Assembly (NCBI RefSeq): GCF_017592335.1
Contig: NZ_JACNMP010000006.1
Coordinates: 1-64,000 of the forward strand
Direction of reading: 5' to 3'
From: Pseudaestuariivita rosea
GTDB lineage: Bacteria > Pseudomonadota > Alphaproteobacteria > Rhodobacterales > Rhodobacteraceae
DNA length: 64,000 nucleotides
Below the pieces are notes generated by a model. That model saw nothing but the letters and a program-made list of their open reading frames with translations, searched no databases and was not told the origin of the DNA. The position numbers and the translations under genes are program-made. Positions 7,698 to 16,814 of the stretch are shown here, piece by piece (positions within the stretch are counted from its first letter, which is position 1; each line of letters starts with the position of its first letter).

Positions 7698-9815
7698 CTA
7701 TCTGCAGGCGCGCGCCTTGGACGGTTGTGTTCTGCCGCCTGTGCTGAACCCAGAAACGGCGACAGTCAAGTCGAAGTCGGTCGAGGGGTCAACACTTTCG
7801 GATGAGGTAAAGCGTCGTGACGCGCGAAAGCCCACGCGGACGCATTCATTTTCCCAGGTCAGCCCCATCGCGGCCCGTGCGGCCCGGTCCACGCCGAAAT
7901 CATAGCGCCATTCGGCGGTGCCCGACCAGTTGCGATTGATGCGAAAGGCACTGTCGACGGTCCATTCCGAGATCGATTCGTCTCGGTCCTCGGCAAAATC
8001 CTCGGACAGCCAGATATAGCTGCTGCCGACATCCAGTCGTTCTGACTGCCAGTCCAGCCGCGCTTCGTTCTTGTTGAACACCAGTTCGTCATCCAGAATG
8101 GCGCGATTGGTCAGGGACAGGTTGTCGCCAAAATCCAGCGATGTGGTGATCAACCAGTCACTGTCTCTACCATCCAGCCCCGAGGTTTCGGTGAACTGTC
8201 CCAGATCGGCGTCGCGATAGCTGCGCGCGACGGTCAGCGCCAGCGACCAGTTGTCGGGATCATAACGGGTATAGGTCGCCCCGAACGTCATCCGCAGCCC
8301 GCGTTCATAGATATCGGTGCCGGGAAAACGGTTCAGCGCCAGATAGTTGCCTTCGTCAAATTCGATGCGCGTGCTGTCTTCGTTCGGGACGTCGTTGCCT
8401 GTGTCATCGCTCCAGACCAGTTGGGCGACGGGTTCGATGACGTGGCGCACACCGTTTGTGCTGGTCTGGGCCAGAGGCCAGCGCAGTTCGGTCGCCGCAT
8501 AGGGGGTAAAGCGCGAAACGGTGTCACTGTCGTAATTCACGTTATCGTCGCCGATGACATAATAATCGGCAAAACCCGCCAGATCTGTGCGCGCGACCAG
8601 ACCGGGCCCGAAGGTCCAGCTGCGGTTCCAATGGGCCGACAGCAGCGCGTTGGTCAGATCAAGCCCTTCGACCTGTTCGTCGGAATAGCGATAGTGGCTG
8701 TGCACCTCGGCCGTCATGTCCAGAATGCCGCCCACGCGGGCCGGTTCGAACCGGCGCTGATAACTGACATCTGCCAGTAGCGGTGGCAGGGTCGAATTGC
8801 TTTCTTCGTCCCGCAGCGACTGAAACTGGGTGAAACCGGCATAGATATCTTCGTCCCGCCGGGTGCGGGTCAGGGCGATTTCACTGTCCAGCCGGTCTTT
8901 GGACGAATAGCCATATTCCAGCAGATAGCCGTCGTCGGTCGTGTTTTCTAGATCAAACGTCAGCTTATAATCATTGCGCAACTGAAAGGCGCCTTCTGCA
9001 AAGATATAGCCCCGGAATTCGCCGCGCCGGATGTCGTCGTTTGACCCCGCCATGTTGATTTCCAGATCGCCGTTGCGGAAAGCCTGACGATAGCGGGCCT
9101 CAAGCGTGCGGGTGCCCGGTGCGATATAAGGTGTCAGGGTGATATCACGGTGATCCCCGATAGGAATGAAATAGGGTACCTTGACGCCGAACCCCAGTTC
9201 GGTGGTCGAGCGATAGCTGGGCGCCAGAAGCCCACGCCGGCGCTGGACGGTCGGGTCCGGCAGGCTCATCCTGGGAATATAGAAAATCGGCAGGTCCAGC
9301 ACGTGAAAGCTGGCGTCTTCAAAATAAAGTGCGCGCTCTTCTTCATCGTGCACCACACGGCGGGCACGGATCTGCCACAGCGGCGTGTCGTTTTCGTCGC
9401 ACACCTGACATGAGGTCGCGACGACCTTGCGCATCTGGGTATAGCGACCGTCGACGCGGCGGATCTGGTTGGTGGCCAGTTGCAACTGCTGGTCCAGCAC
9501 GATGCGCGCGCCGTTCAGGATACCATCGCGCAGGCCCTGGTCCAGTTCGGCGCTGTCGGCGACAATCGTTGTGCCATCGCCGTCGGTCAGCAGAATGGGG
9601 CCGTCGATCGTCAGTTGTTCAGTCGTCTGGTCATAGACTACGCGTTGGGCCTGCAGCCGTTGTGTGCCCTGCAGGATTTCGACATTGCCCTCGGCCACCA
9701 GGCGGCTTTGCCCCTCAAGCGCGACGCGATCGGCGACCAATGTCGCGGCCTCTTGCGCGGGGGCAGCCAATGTGGCGATGCAAAGCATCACAAACGCGCA
9801 AAACAGACGCTGCAT
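7698..9815 (-). CDS. lptD: LPS-assembly outer-membrane protein LptD
   Basis: 705 residues with a signal peptide (about 1-20, ending near PAQ) and an N-terminal OstA/LptA-like jellyroll (LVADRVALEGQSRLVAEGNV, about 26-140). A CQVC pair lies near residue 136, then comes a long C-terminal beta-barrel with alternating aromatic/polar strands. A further Cys (ENECVRV) near 650 could give the disulfide pattern that LptD needs. The motif FYIPRMSLPDPTVQRRRGLL marks the start of the barrel domain. LptD inserts lipopolysaccharide into the outer leaflet. Its ATG shares one base with the lptG stop (TGATG), indicating coupled translation. Confidence 0.95.
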   Translation of the reverse strand: MQRLFCAFVMLCIATLAAPAQEAATLVADRVALEGQSRLVAEGNVEILQGTQRLQAQRVVYDQTTEQLTIDGPILLTDGDGTTIVADSAELDQGLRDGILNGARIVLDQQLQLATNQIRRVDGRYTQMRKVVATSCQVCDENDTPLWQIRARRVVHDEEERALYFEDASFHVLDLPIFYIPRMSLPDPTVQRRRGLLAPSYRSTTELGFGVKVPYFIPIGDHRDITLTPYIAPGTRTLEARYRQAFRNGDLEINMAGSNDDIRRGEFRGYIFAEGAFQLRNDYKLTFDLENTTDDGYLLEYGYSSKDRLDSEIALTRTRRDEDIYAGFTQFQSLRDEESNSTLPPLLADVSYQRRFEPARVGGILDMTAEVHSHYRYSDEQVEGLDLTNALLSAHWNRSWTFGPGLVARTDLAGFADYYVIGDDNVNYDSDTVSRFTPYAATELRWPLAQTSTNGVRHVIEPVAQLVWSDDTGNDVPNEDSTRIEFDEGNYLALNRFPGTDIYERGLRMTFGATYTRYDPDNWSLALTVARSYRDADLGQFTETSGLDGRDSDWLITTSLDFGDNLSLTNRAILDDELVFNKNEARLDWQSERLDVGSSYIWLSEDFAEDRDESISEWTVDSAFRINRNWSGTAEWRYDFGVDRAARAAMGLTWENECVRVGFRASRRFTSSESVDPSTDFDLTVAVSGFSTGGRTQPSKARACR

Positions 9816-10912
9816 CAGCCGTCCTCAAGATGGAAGATCAGGCCAAGCGACAGGCAGATGCCTGCAATCGGCGGCGCCCAGGCGGCCAGCATAACGGGGA
9901 TCTGACCGCTTTCGCCCATGATCTGGGCAAAGTTGCGGATCACATAAAGCCCAAAGCCCATCATCACCGCCAGCAGCACCATCAGGCCCGTCCGGCCAAA
10001 CCGCGTGTGCCGCATGGTAAAGCCTGCGCCAATCAGCACCATGGCGATCAGCATCATCGGCATCGCCAGCTCCATCTGGAACCACATCCGGTGGTTTGTC
10101 GCGGCAAAACCGGCCCGTTCCAGATCCGAGATAAAGCCCGGCAGTTCCCAGATCGGGATCGCACTGGGGGTGCCGAAGCTGTCCTGGATACGGTCGCGCG
10201 TCAGGTCGGTGGCCACGTCCAGACGTTCGTAAAGGGCTGATGTCGCCTCAGGATTGTCGGCACCGTCCAGCCGCCATTCCTTGACGATCGCCAGATCCCA
10301 GGCGCCGTTGGTCAGCTCGGCCTCTTCCGCCTCAAGCCTGCGGGTGGGGGTGCCATCGGGCAGGAAGGTGATAAAGGTAACATCGTGCAGCCGCGTGCCA
10401 TCCAGATTGGCACGGGCGGCCTGGATCACCGTCTGGCCTTCGCTGTTGCCCTGACGCAGCCACAGCCCTTCGGATGTGACCGACAGCACGCTTTCCTCTT
10501 CGCCGCTATAGCGCTGCGATTTGACCTCATACTGCTTTTGCGTGGCGGCGACGATGGGATTGAACGCCGCCAGCGCCAGCCCCCCCAGCAAAAACGCCGC
10601 CACCACCGGCGCCACAAGCGCCCGCAGCGCCGACCGGCCTGATGCGCGCGTGACGACCATTTCGCTGCTGCGGGCCAGTGACAGAAACAGCGTCAGCGTG
10701 GCCAGGATCATGATCAGCGGCAGGATGCGATACAGCGCCGTGGGCACGTTCAGCAGTGTCAGTTCAAAGATCTGCCCGAATGTCAGCCCGTCGCCCTGAT
10801 AGCGGCGCAGCTGTTCGACAAAGTCCAGCAGCCCCATCATCGCAAAAAAGATCAGCAGAATAACGAAAAACGTCCGCAGGAATTTTTTGGCAAAGTAAAT
10901 ATGCAGGATCAT
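9815..10912 (-). CDS. lptG: LPS export ABC transporter permease LptG
   Basis: 365 residues from the ATG at 10912, chosen because it forms an ATGA overlap with the end of lptF and gives the typical N-terminus MILHIYFAKKFLRTFFVILL. There are six membrane segments in YjgP/YjgQ arrangement: three N-terminal, a periplasmic beta-jellyroll of about 150 residues (RQGNSEGQTVIQAARANLDG), and three C-terminal. LptG pairs with LptF and the ATPase LptB to extract LPS from the inner membrane. lptB, lptA and lptC are not in this window. Confidence 0.93.
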   Translation of the reverse strand: MILHIYFAKKFLRTFFVILLIFFAMMGLLDFVEQLRRYQGDGLTFGQIFELTLLNVPTALYRILPLIMILATLTLFLSLARSSEMVVTRASGRSALRALVAPVVAAFLLGGLALAAFNPIVAATQKQYEVKSQRYSGEEESVLSVTSEGLWLRQGNSEGQTVIQAARANLDGTRLHDVTFITFLPDGTPTRRLEAEEAELTNGAWDLAIVKEWRLDGADNPEATSALYERLDVATDLTRDRIQDSFGTPSAIPIWELPGFISDLERAGFAATNHRMWFQMELAMPMMLIAMVLIGAGFTMRHTRFGRTGLMVLLAVMMGFGLYVIRNFAQIMGESGQIPVMLAAWAPPIAGICLSLGLIFHLEDG

Positions 10913-12027
10913 GCCGCAGCCCTTTTGCGGAACAGCCGGGGTCGGCTGGCGATGATCAGCAGCGACAGGCACAACCCAAAGCCAAAGACCGCCGGCAGAT
11001 ACATCAGCGGCCAAAGCTGCGCGTTATCGCGCACCGGGGCCGTCACGGCACTTTCGATCAGTTTGACGAAAATCAGCGCTGTGATGGCCAGTACGATCTG
11101 CTTTGTCAGCCCGAACCGGCTGAAGCCGCCCACCAGCAGCGCAGCGAACCCCAGAAGCGAGGCAACGACACAGAACAAGGCCTGCGTGATGCGGTTGTGC
11201 CCCTCTTGCAGGAAGTTGCCCTCGTCGCGGCGGGTTTGTGCCATGTTTTCTTCGGAAGGAAACAACAGGTCATAGGTTGACAATTCATCGACCGACAGCC
11301 GCTTGCGGGCCTCGGGCACGATCAGTGATCCGATGTCATAGGCAAAATCGCTGAAACTGGTGGTAAACAGCCGCTGGTCCCCGTTTTGCAAGGTCTGCGC
11401 CAGCCCATCGAACATGACCAGTTGCGGTCCGCTGTCCGTACGGACCAGCAGCGCTGATTTTGCGGTATAGGTCACTGTTTCGTCGGCATCGCGGGCATCC
11501 GACAGGAAGACACCGCGCAATTCACCCGCAGGCGTCATTTCACGAATGTAAAAGGTGATCCCGTCCGAAGGGTGCAGAAAGGTGCCTTCGACCAGCAATC
11601 GCGCGGTGATGTTTTCAGAAATCTCGCTGGTGCGTTCGGCCAGACGGGTGATGCTGGCAGGTACCAGCACATGGGTCAGGATCGACATCAGAACACCGAC
11701 GAACAGCCCGAAATAAAGCGCGGGCCGTGCCAGGCGAAAATTGGAAAAGCCGGTGGCCTGCATGATCACCAGTTCACTTTCCGAACTCAGGCGGTTTGTT
11801 GCGTAGACGGACGCGGCAAAAGCCGCCACCGGCAAAACGATGCGGATCACATTGGGCAGCGTCAGGGCCGTGAACTCCAGAAAGACGCCCGCCGAATGCC
11901 CGTCTGCAATCAGCGTGTCAAACAGCACCACTGCGCGGTTGACCCAGTAGATCAATACAAGGATCAAAGCGAAAAAGCCGAATAACACCAGAAGCTGTGA
12001 CAGCATATATCTGTCAAATCGCGACAA
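10909..12027 (-). CDS. lptF: LPS export ABC transporter permease LptF
   Basis: 372 residues of the YjgP/YjgQ family: N-terminal RFDRYMLSQLLVLFGFF, three membrane segments, a periplasmic domain (about 130-260) and three C-terminal segments. The start used is TTG at 12027, with AAGGA seven bases upstream. The first in-frame ATG is only seven codons in, and the residues before it (SRFDRY) are typical of the family, so TTG is preferred. It is the first gene of the run lptF-lptG-lptD-surA-pdxA and is divergent from pepA. A perfect inverted repeat lies in the shared upstream region. Confidence 0.92.
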   Translation of the reverse strand: MSRFDRYMLSQLLVLFGFFALILVLIYWVNRAVVLFDTLIADGHSAGVFLEFTALTLPNVIRIVLPVAAFAASVYATNRLSSESELVIMQATGFSNFRLARPALYFGLFVGVLMSILTHVLVPASITRLAERTSEISENITARLLVEGTFLHPSDGITFYIREMTPAGELRGVFLSDARDADETVTYTAKSALLVRTDSGPQLVMFDGLAQTLQNGDQRLFTTSFSDFAYDIGSLIVPEARKRLSVDELSTYDLLFPSEENMAQTRRDEGNFLQEGHNRITQALFCVVASLLGFAALLVGGFSRFGLTKQIVLAITALIFVKLIESAVTAPVRDNAQLWPLMYLPAVFGFGLCLSLLIIASRPRLFRKRAAA

Positions 12028-12043
12028 ATTATGATCCTTGGTC

Positions 12044-12068
12044 GTCTAATCCTCGGCGCAGATTAGAC
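12044..12068. promoter_or_regulatory. Inverted repeat in the lptF/pepA divergent promoter region
   Basis: GTCTAATC (12044-12051) and GATTAGAC (12061-12068) form a perfect 8-bp inverted repeat with a 9-base spacer. It lies 17 bases upstream of the lptF start codon and about 90 bases upstream of the pepA start. Its position between two divergent operons suits an operator, although an RNA hairpin in the lptF leader is also possible. The binding protein is unknown. Confidence 0.45.
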
Positions 12069-12155
12069 CATCCTGTGACAAGGTGAAACTGCAATCTGGC
12101 AAATGCCGTGACGAAAGGCTACCTATTGCCAAATCATTTCAGGAAAGAGGCCCCC

Positions 12156-13622
12156 ATGACCCAGCCAGTGAACGTCACCTTTAGCGAAACCGATATTGAC
12201 CGCATCGCCGATCTGACGGGGCGTGTGGTTGTCTTTGTGGGCGAAGACGGCAAGCTGGATCAGGCCGCCCGCCGGGTGAACCGGCTGACCAAGGGCGCGT
12301 TGGAACGCTTTGTGGGCAGCGAGAAATTTACCAAGATGAAAACGGCCGAGGCCCGCGATCTGGCCTTCCCCGCGGGGCTTGCGGCGGATGCGGTTCAAGT
12401 GGTTCGGCTGGATCGCCGCGCTAGTGTGGGCGACGCGCGCAAGGCGGGGGCGGCTATCGGCAAGGCCCACGGCGAAGGTGCGTTGTTCGTGTTGGCGGGT
12501 ACGCTGAAGAATGCCGCCCACGTAGCTTTGGGTATCGCGCTGCGGGCCTATCGGTTTGACGACCACAAGACTGACGACGAAAAGCCCTTTGGCGATGTTG
12601 AGGTCATGGTGTCGAAACCCGATGAGGTCAGTGCCCAGGCTGCACCGCTGCTGCATGTGGTCGAGGGTGTATTCTTTACTCGCGATCTGACGATGGAACC
12701 CGCGAATGTGCTGACCACGACCGAATTCGCAGATCGTCTTGCCGCGATGAAGGACCTGGGTCTGAAGGTTGAGGTGCTTGAGGAACCCGAGCTGGAAAAG
12801 CTGGGCATGCGGACGCTTCTGAGTGTGGGACACGGCAGTGAAAGCCCGTCGAAGGTCGTCGTGATGCAGTGGAACGGCGGCGGGGATGAAGCGCCCCTGG
12901 CCTTGGTGGGCAAGGGCGTTGTGTTTGACACCGGTGGCATCAGTCTGAAACCGGCCGCCGGCATGGAAGACATGACCATGGACATGGGCGGCGCCGGTGT
13001 CGTGGCCGGAGTGATGCGCGCCGTTGCGCTGCGCAAGGCCAAGGCGAATATCGTGGGGCTGGTCGGGATTGTGGAAAACATGCCCTCGGGCCGAGCGACA
13101 CGACCGGGTGATGTGATCCGGTCGATGAAGGGGGACACGGTCGAGATCATCAACACTGACGCCGAGGGGCGTTTGGTTCTGGCCGATGTGCTGTGGTATA
13201 CGCAAGACCGGTTCAAGCCGTCGGGGATCGTTGATCTGGCCACGCTGACCGGTGCGATCATCATCGGTCTGGGGCACGAAAATGCGGGGGTGTTTTCGAA
13301 TGACGATGACTTCTGTCAGAACTTCCTGAAGGCGGCACAGGCCGAAGGCGAGGGCGCCTGGCGTCTGCCCTTGGGTGCGGCCTATGACAAGCAGTTAAAA
13401 AGCCAGATTGCGGATATGAAGAACGTGGGCGGGCGGTCGGCAGGGTCGATAACCGCGGCGCAGTTCCTGCAGCGGTTTATCAAGGAAGACACGCCCTGGA
13501 TCCATCTGGATATCGCGGGTGTGGCCAGTGTGAAGTCTGACACCGATTTCGCGCCCAAGGGGTCGACAGGCTGGGGCGTACGCGCGCTGGACCGGATGAT
13601 TGCGGATAGCTACGAAGGCTGA
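12156..13622 (+). CDS. pepA: Leucyl aminopeptidase (M17)
   Basis: 488 residues from the ATG at 12156, which is preceded by AGGAAAGAGG; an earlier in-frame start at 12108 lacks a good ribosome-binding site. The C-terminal catalytic domain carries the two-metal motifs GKGVVFDTGGISLKP and NTDAEGRLVLADVLWY, with the lysine and aspartates that bind Zn/Mn. The N-terminal macro-like domain occupies about residues 1-160. The enzyme removes N-terminal residues from peptides; some PepA proteins also bind DNA, but nothing here shows that. Its stop codon shares one base with the holC start. Confidence 0.96.
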   Translation: MTQPVNVTFSETDIDRIADLTGRVVVFVGEDGKLDQAARRVNRLTKGALERFVGSEKFTKMKTAEARDLAFPAGLAADAVQVVRLDRRASVGDARKAGAAIGKAHGEGALFVLAGTLKNAAHVALGIALRAYRFDDHKTDDEKPFGDVEVMVSKPDEVSAQAAPLLHVVEGVFFTRDLTMEPANVLTTTEFADRLAAMKDLGLKVEVLEEPELEKLGMRTLLSVGHGSESPSKVVVMQWNGGGDEAPLALVGKGVVFDTGGISLKPAAGMEDMTMDMGGAGVVAGVMRAVALRKAKANIVGLVGIVENMPSGRATRPGDVIRSMKGDTVEIINTDAEGRLVLADVLWYTQDRFKPSGIVDLATLTGAIIIGLGHENAGVFSNDDDFCQNFLKAAQAEGEGAWRLPLGAAYDKQLKSQIADMKNVGGRSAGSITAAQFLQRFIKEDTPWIHLDIAGVASVKSDTDFAPKGSTGWGVRALDRMIADSYEG

Positions 13623-14086
13623 TGGGCAACGTCCTGTTCTATCACCTGACGCGCCAACCGCTTGAGGTGACGCTGCCCATGCTTCTGGGCAAGGCCCTTG
13701 GGGCGGGCTGGCGCGTGGTGGTGCGCGGCCCGCATAAGGCGCGGCTGCAGATGCTGGACAGTGTTCTGTGGACGCGCGACCCCAATGACTTCATGCCCCA
13801 TGGGTTGGCGGGCGGCGCGTTTGATGTCGATCAGCCCGTGCTGCTGACGTCAGGGGACGATATGCCAAATGGCGCGCGCTGTCTGATGACGGTGGACGGC
13901 GGTCAGGTGTCGGTCGATGAGGTGCAGCGGCTGGAGCGTGTTTGCATTCTATTTGACGGAAATGACGAAGCCGCCGTGGGTCATGCGCGGGGTCAGTGGA
14001 AAAGTCTGACCGACGCGGGGTGTTCCGCGCAATACTGGTCCCAGGAAAGGGGCAAGTGGGAAAAGAAAGCCGAAAGCAGCGGTTAG
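13622..14086 (+). CDS. holC: DNA polymerase III chi subunit
   Basis: 154 residues matching HolC: N-terminal VLFYHLTRQPLEVTLPMLLG, the central TRDPNDFMPHGLAGG (in most relatives a W.....FLPHg motif), and QPVLLTSGD. Chi links the clamp loader (via psi) to single-stranded DNA-binding protein at the replication fork. The ATG overlaps the pepA TGA by one base; pepA-holC is a common proteobacterial pair. It converges on eda, with composite repeat C between them. Confidence 0.93.
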   Translation: MGNVLFYHLTRQPLEVTLPMLLGKALGAGWRVVVRGPHKARLQMLDSVLWTRDPNDFMPHGLAGGAFDVDQPVLLTSGDDMPNGARCLMTVDGGQVSVDEVQRLERVCILFDGNDEAAVGHARGQWKSLTDAGCSAQYWSQERGKWEKKAESSG

Positions 14087-14092
14087 CCCTTT

Positions 14093-14276
14093 TCAAACGG
14101 AGCGCGCCTGAGGCGCGCGTTTCTTCTGGCACTTCGTGCGATTGGGGGCGTTGCCCCCGCGCCTGACGGCGCTCCCCCAGAGTATTTTGGGAACAATAAT
14201 GAGATGCTCCATCATTATTGTTCCATAAATACTCCCGCCGGAGGCACCGCGACGCGCGAAGCGCGGCGCAAAACCT
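14093..14276 (-). repeat. Composite repeat C, copy 1, with bidirectional terminator-like hairpin
   Basis: This fills the space between converging holC and eda. It consists of a GC-rich module (AGCGCGCCTGAGGCGCGC and GGGGGCGTTGCCCCC hairpins), then a long hairpin at 14180-14234 with arms GAGTATTTTGGGAACAATAA and TTATTGTTCCATAAATACTC, then a second GC-rich module (GACGCGCGAAGCGCGGCGC). Read on the minus strand, the flanking modules match 38890-38935 and 39073-39128 in the same order. The hairpin itself recurs at 49436 and 55718. Location between convergent genes suggests transcription termination in both directions. Confidence 0.8.
14180..14234. terminator. Long hairpin between holC and eda
   Basis: Nearly perfect inverted repeat: GAGTATTT, GGAACAATAATGA on the left and TCATTATTGTTCC, AAATACTC on the right, with a loop of about ten bases. 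It is symmetrical, so it would terminate either strand. It belongs to repeat family C. Confidence 0.6.
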
Positions 14277-14915
14277 TTAAAGCTGTGATGCTGTTTGGGC
14301 CAAGTCTTGAATGCCGGACCAGTCCCCTGCGATCAGTTTATCCTTGGGGGCTACCCAACTGCCGCCCACGCAAATCGTGTTGCTGAGGGCAAGGTAATCT
14401 GGCGCGTTCTGCGGCGTGACGCCGCCCGTGGGGCAAAACGTAACCTGCGGGATTGGCGCGCCGATGGCTTTCAGGGCAGGGATGCCGCCCGAGGCTTCGG
14501 CGGGGAAGAATTTCTGCATCGAATAACCGCGTTCCAGTAGGCGCATGGCCTCGGTCGCCGTGGCGGCACCGGGCAGAAGGGGCAGGTCGGCCTCTTCGCA
14601 TGCATCCAGCAGCTTGTCCGTCGCACCGGGCGAAACGCCAAAAGTCGCGCCGGCCTCTTTCGCGGCTGTGATATCGGCGGGTGTCAGCAGCGTTCCCGCC
14701 CCGACAATTCCGCCCTGAACCTGCGCCATTTCGCGGATCGCCTCTAACGCCGCGGGCGTGCGCAGAGTGACCTCAAGCACCGGCAACCCCCCCGCGACCA
14801 GGGCTTCAGCCAGGGGGCGGGCATGGCTGATATCGTCGATCACCAGCACCGGGATCACCGGTGCCATGGCGCAGATCTGTTTCGTGCGTTTGCTTGCGTC
14901 TTGCGGGGTGATCAT
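14277..14915 (-). CDS. eda: KDPG / KHG aldolase (Entner-Doudoroff pathway)
   Basis: 212 residues. It cleaves 2-keto-3-deoxy-6-phosphogluconate to pyruvate and glyceraldehyde 3-phosphate. The Schiff-base lysine is in SMQKFFPAEASGG (about residue 131), and the catalytic glutamate lies in LEVTLRTPAALEAIREM near residue 50. The blocks VGAGTLLTPAD and FCPTGGVTPQNAPDYLAL bind phosphate. GGAGAGG precedes the ATG. It lies 10 bases downstream of edd in the same operon. Confidence 0.96.
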   Translation of the reverse strand: MITPQDASKRTKQICAMAPVIPVLVIDDISHARPLAEALVAGGLPVLEVTLRTPAALEAIREMAQVQGGIVGAGTLLTPADITAAKEAGATFGVSPGATDKLLDACEEADLPLLPGAATATEAMRLLERGYSMQKFFPAEASGGIPALKAIGAPIPQVTFCPTGGVTPQNAPDYLALSNTICVGGSWVAPKDKLIAGDWSGIQDLAQTASQL

Positions 14916-14925
14916 CGGCCTCTCC

Positions 14926-16731
14926 TTACACCACTACGCCCGCGCCGTGGCTGGCCAGACCGACGTTCTGGCGGAAGACCTCGAAAAGCTCACGTCCGAC
15001 GCCGTGACCGTTGCCGGACAGATCGGGTGTGGCAGGCGCGCGGTCTTCCACACCCGGTGTCAGCACATCCAAAGTTCCCGCAATGGCATCAACGCGGATC
15101 AGATCGCCATCTTTCAGCTTGGACAGCAACCCGCCTTTCGCGGCCTCGGGGCTGACATGGATGGCCGAGGGCACCTTGCCCGACGCGCCAGACATGCGCC
15201 CGTCGGTGACCAGCGCCACTTTCAGCCCGCGGTCCAGCAGCACCGACAGCGTGGGGGTCAGACTGTGCAGCTCGGGCATTCCATTCGCACTTGGCCCCTG
15301 AAACCGGACAACGACGACGGTGTCTTCGGTGAATTCGCCCGCCTTGAAGGCGTCTTTCACGGCACCTTGCGTGTCAAACACCCGCGCCTTGGCTTCGATT
15401 ACATGGCGTTCGGGGGCCACGGCCGAGACCTTCATCATGCCCAAGCCCAGATTGCCGTGCAATTGCTTCAGCCCGCCGGTTTTCTGGAACGGGTCAGACG
15501 CGGGGCGCAGGATCTTGTCGTTCAGCGTTTCGCCGGCACCGGCCTGCCAGACCACGCCACCGTCGTGCACTTTGGGTTCCTGCGTGTAATCGGCCAGCCC
15601 TTCGCCTGCGACGGTTTTCGTGTCGGGGTGCAGCAAGCCGCCCTCCAGCAACTCACCAATCATATAGCCCAGCCCCCCCGCTGCGTGGAAATGGTTCACA
15701 TCGGCCAGCCCGTTGGGATAGATCTTTGCCATAAGCGGCACGACATCGGACAGATCGGCAAAATCCTGAAGGTCCAGCAGCACGCCTGCAGCCTTGGCCA
15801 TAGCGGGCAGGTGGATCACCAGATTGGTGGACCCGCCCGTGGCCATCAGCCCGATGATCCCGTTCACAAAGGCCTTTTCGTCCAGAATGTCGGACACCGG
15901 GCGGTAATCGTTGCCAAGGGCGGTGATCTGCAGCGCGCGTTCGGTGGCTGCGGTGGTCAGGGCATCGCGCAGGGGTGTGTTGGGGTTCACAAAAGACGCG
16001 CCGGGCAGGTGAAGCCCCATGAATTCCATCAGCATCTGGTTCGAGTTCGCCGTGCCGTAGAACGTGCAGGTGCCGGGGGCGTGATAGCTGGCCATCTCGG
16101 CCTCCATCAGCTTGTCGCGGCCCACTTCGCCCGCGGCGAACTGCTGGCGGACCTTGGCCTTTTCATCGTTCGGCAGACCGCTGACCATGGGGCCGGCGGG
16201 GATGAACAGCCCCGGAATATAACCGAAGGTCGCGGCGGCGATGACCAGACCTGGTACGATCTTGTCGCAGACGCCCAGATAGACGGCTGAATCGAAGGTG
16301 TTGTGCGACAGCGCGACCCCGGCGGCCAGCGCGATGACGTCGCGGGAAAACAGGCTCAGCTCCATGCCCACCTGGCCTTGCGTCACGCCATCACACATCG
16401 CAGGCACGCCGCCTGCAACCTGCGCGGTGCCCCCTGCGGTGCGGGCGGCGGCGCGGATCAGATCGGGGAAGCGTTCAAACGGCTGATGCGCGGACAGCAT
16501 GTCGTTATAGGCGGTTACGATCCCAAGGTTGGGCGCAGGCGATCCGGCCAGGCTGTCTTTATCGTCGCCCATCGCGGCATAGGCGTGGGCCTGATTGCCG
16601 CAACTCAGATGCGCCCGCCGCGGCCCGTCTTCGGCCGCGCGGCGCATCCGGTCCAGATACTGCGCGCGGGTGTCTTTGCTGCGGTCGATGATGCGGTCAG
16701 TGACGGCGGCGACGGTGGGGTTCAGAGGCAT
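14926..16731 (-). CDS. edd: Phosphogluconate dehydratase (Entner-Doudoroff pathway)
   Basis: 601 residues, normal for Edd of the IlvD/Edd family. It converts 6-phosphogluconate to KDPG using a [4Fe-4S] cluster. Cluster-ligand cysteines fit [15 protein letters not shown] (about residue 44), [11 protein letters not shown] (about 149) and [12 protein letters not shown] (about 216). The substrate-binding [16 protein letters not shown] block is clear. GGAG stands six bases before the ATG. With eda it forms a two-gene operon; a LacI-type palindrome lies just upstream. Zwf and Pgl are not in this window. Confidence 0.96.
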   Translation of the reverse strand: MPLNPTVAAVTDRIIDRSKDTRAQYLDRMRRAAEDGPRRAHLSCGNQAHAYAAMGDDKDSLAGSPAPNLGIVTAYNDMLSAHQPFERFPDLIRAAARTAGGTAQVAGGVPAMCDGVTQGQVGMELSLFSRDVIALAAGVALSHNTFDSAVYLGVCDKIVPGLVIAAATFGYIPGLFIPAGPMVSGLPNDEKAKVRQQFAAGEVGRDKLMEAEMASYHAPGTCTFYGTANSNQMLMEFMGLHLPGASFVNPNTPLRDALTTAATERALQITALGNDYRPVSDILDEKAFVNGIIGLMATGGSTNLVIHLPAMAKAAGVLLDLQDFADLSDVVPLMAKIYPNGLADVNHFHAAGGLGYMIGELLEGGLLHPDTKTVAGEGLADYTQEPKVHDGGVVWQAGAGETLNDKILRPASDPFQKTGGLKQLHGNLGLGMMKVSAVAPERHVIEAKARVFDTQGAVKDAFKAGEFTEDTVVVVRFQGPSANGMPELHSLTPTLSVLLDRGLKVALVTDGRMSGASGKVPSAIHVSPEAAKGGLLSKLKDGDLIRVDAIAGTLDVLTPGVEDRAPATPDLSGNGHGVGRELFEVFRQNVGLASHGAGVVV

Positions 16732-16757
16732 GGGCTCTCCGGTATATATAGATGGCT

Positions 16758-16769
16758 GATAGCGCTAAC
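16758..16769. promoter_or_regulatory. LacI-type operator candidate upstream of edd-eda
   Basis: GATAGCGCTAAC is a near-perfect palindrome (core TAGCGCTA, one mismatched pair) 27-38 bases upstream of the edd ATG. LacI-family regulators characteristically bind palindromes centred on a CG step, and such sites commonly govern alphaproteobacterial sugar-catabolic genes. The overlap with an AT-rich TATATATA at 16743-16750 on the start-proximal side suggests a repressor site near the promoter. The regulator itself is not in the window. Confidence 0.45.
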
Positions 16770-16814
16770 TTAAGACATCTGGCGGCGGAGTTACAGGGGT
16801 AAAAACAGCGCAGA

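Noticed and set aside
14758-16290. A 510-codon open frame on the plus strand opposite edd
   Set aside because: Antisense to a complete Edd with all cluster motifs; the low-complexity His/Gln-rich product is typical of the reverse strand of GC-rich genes.
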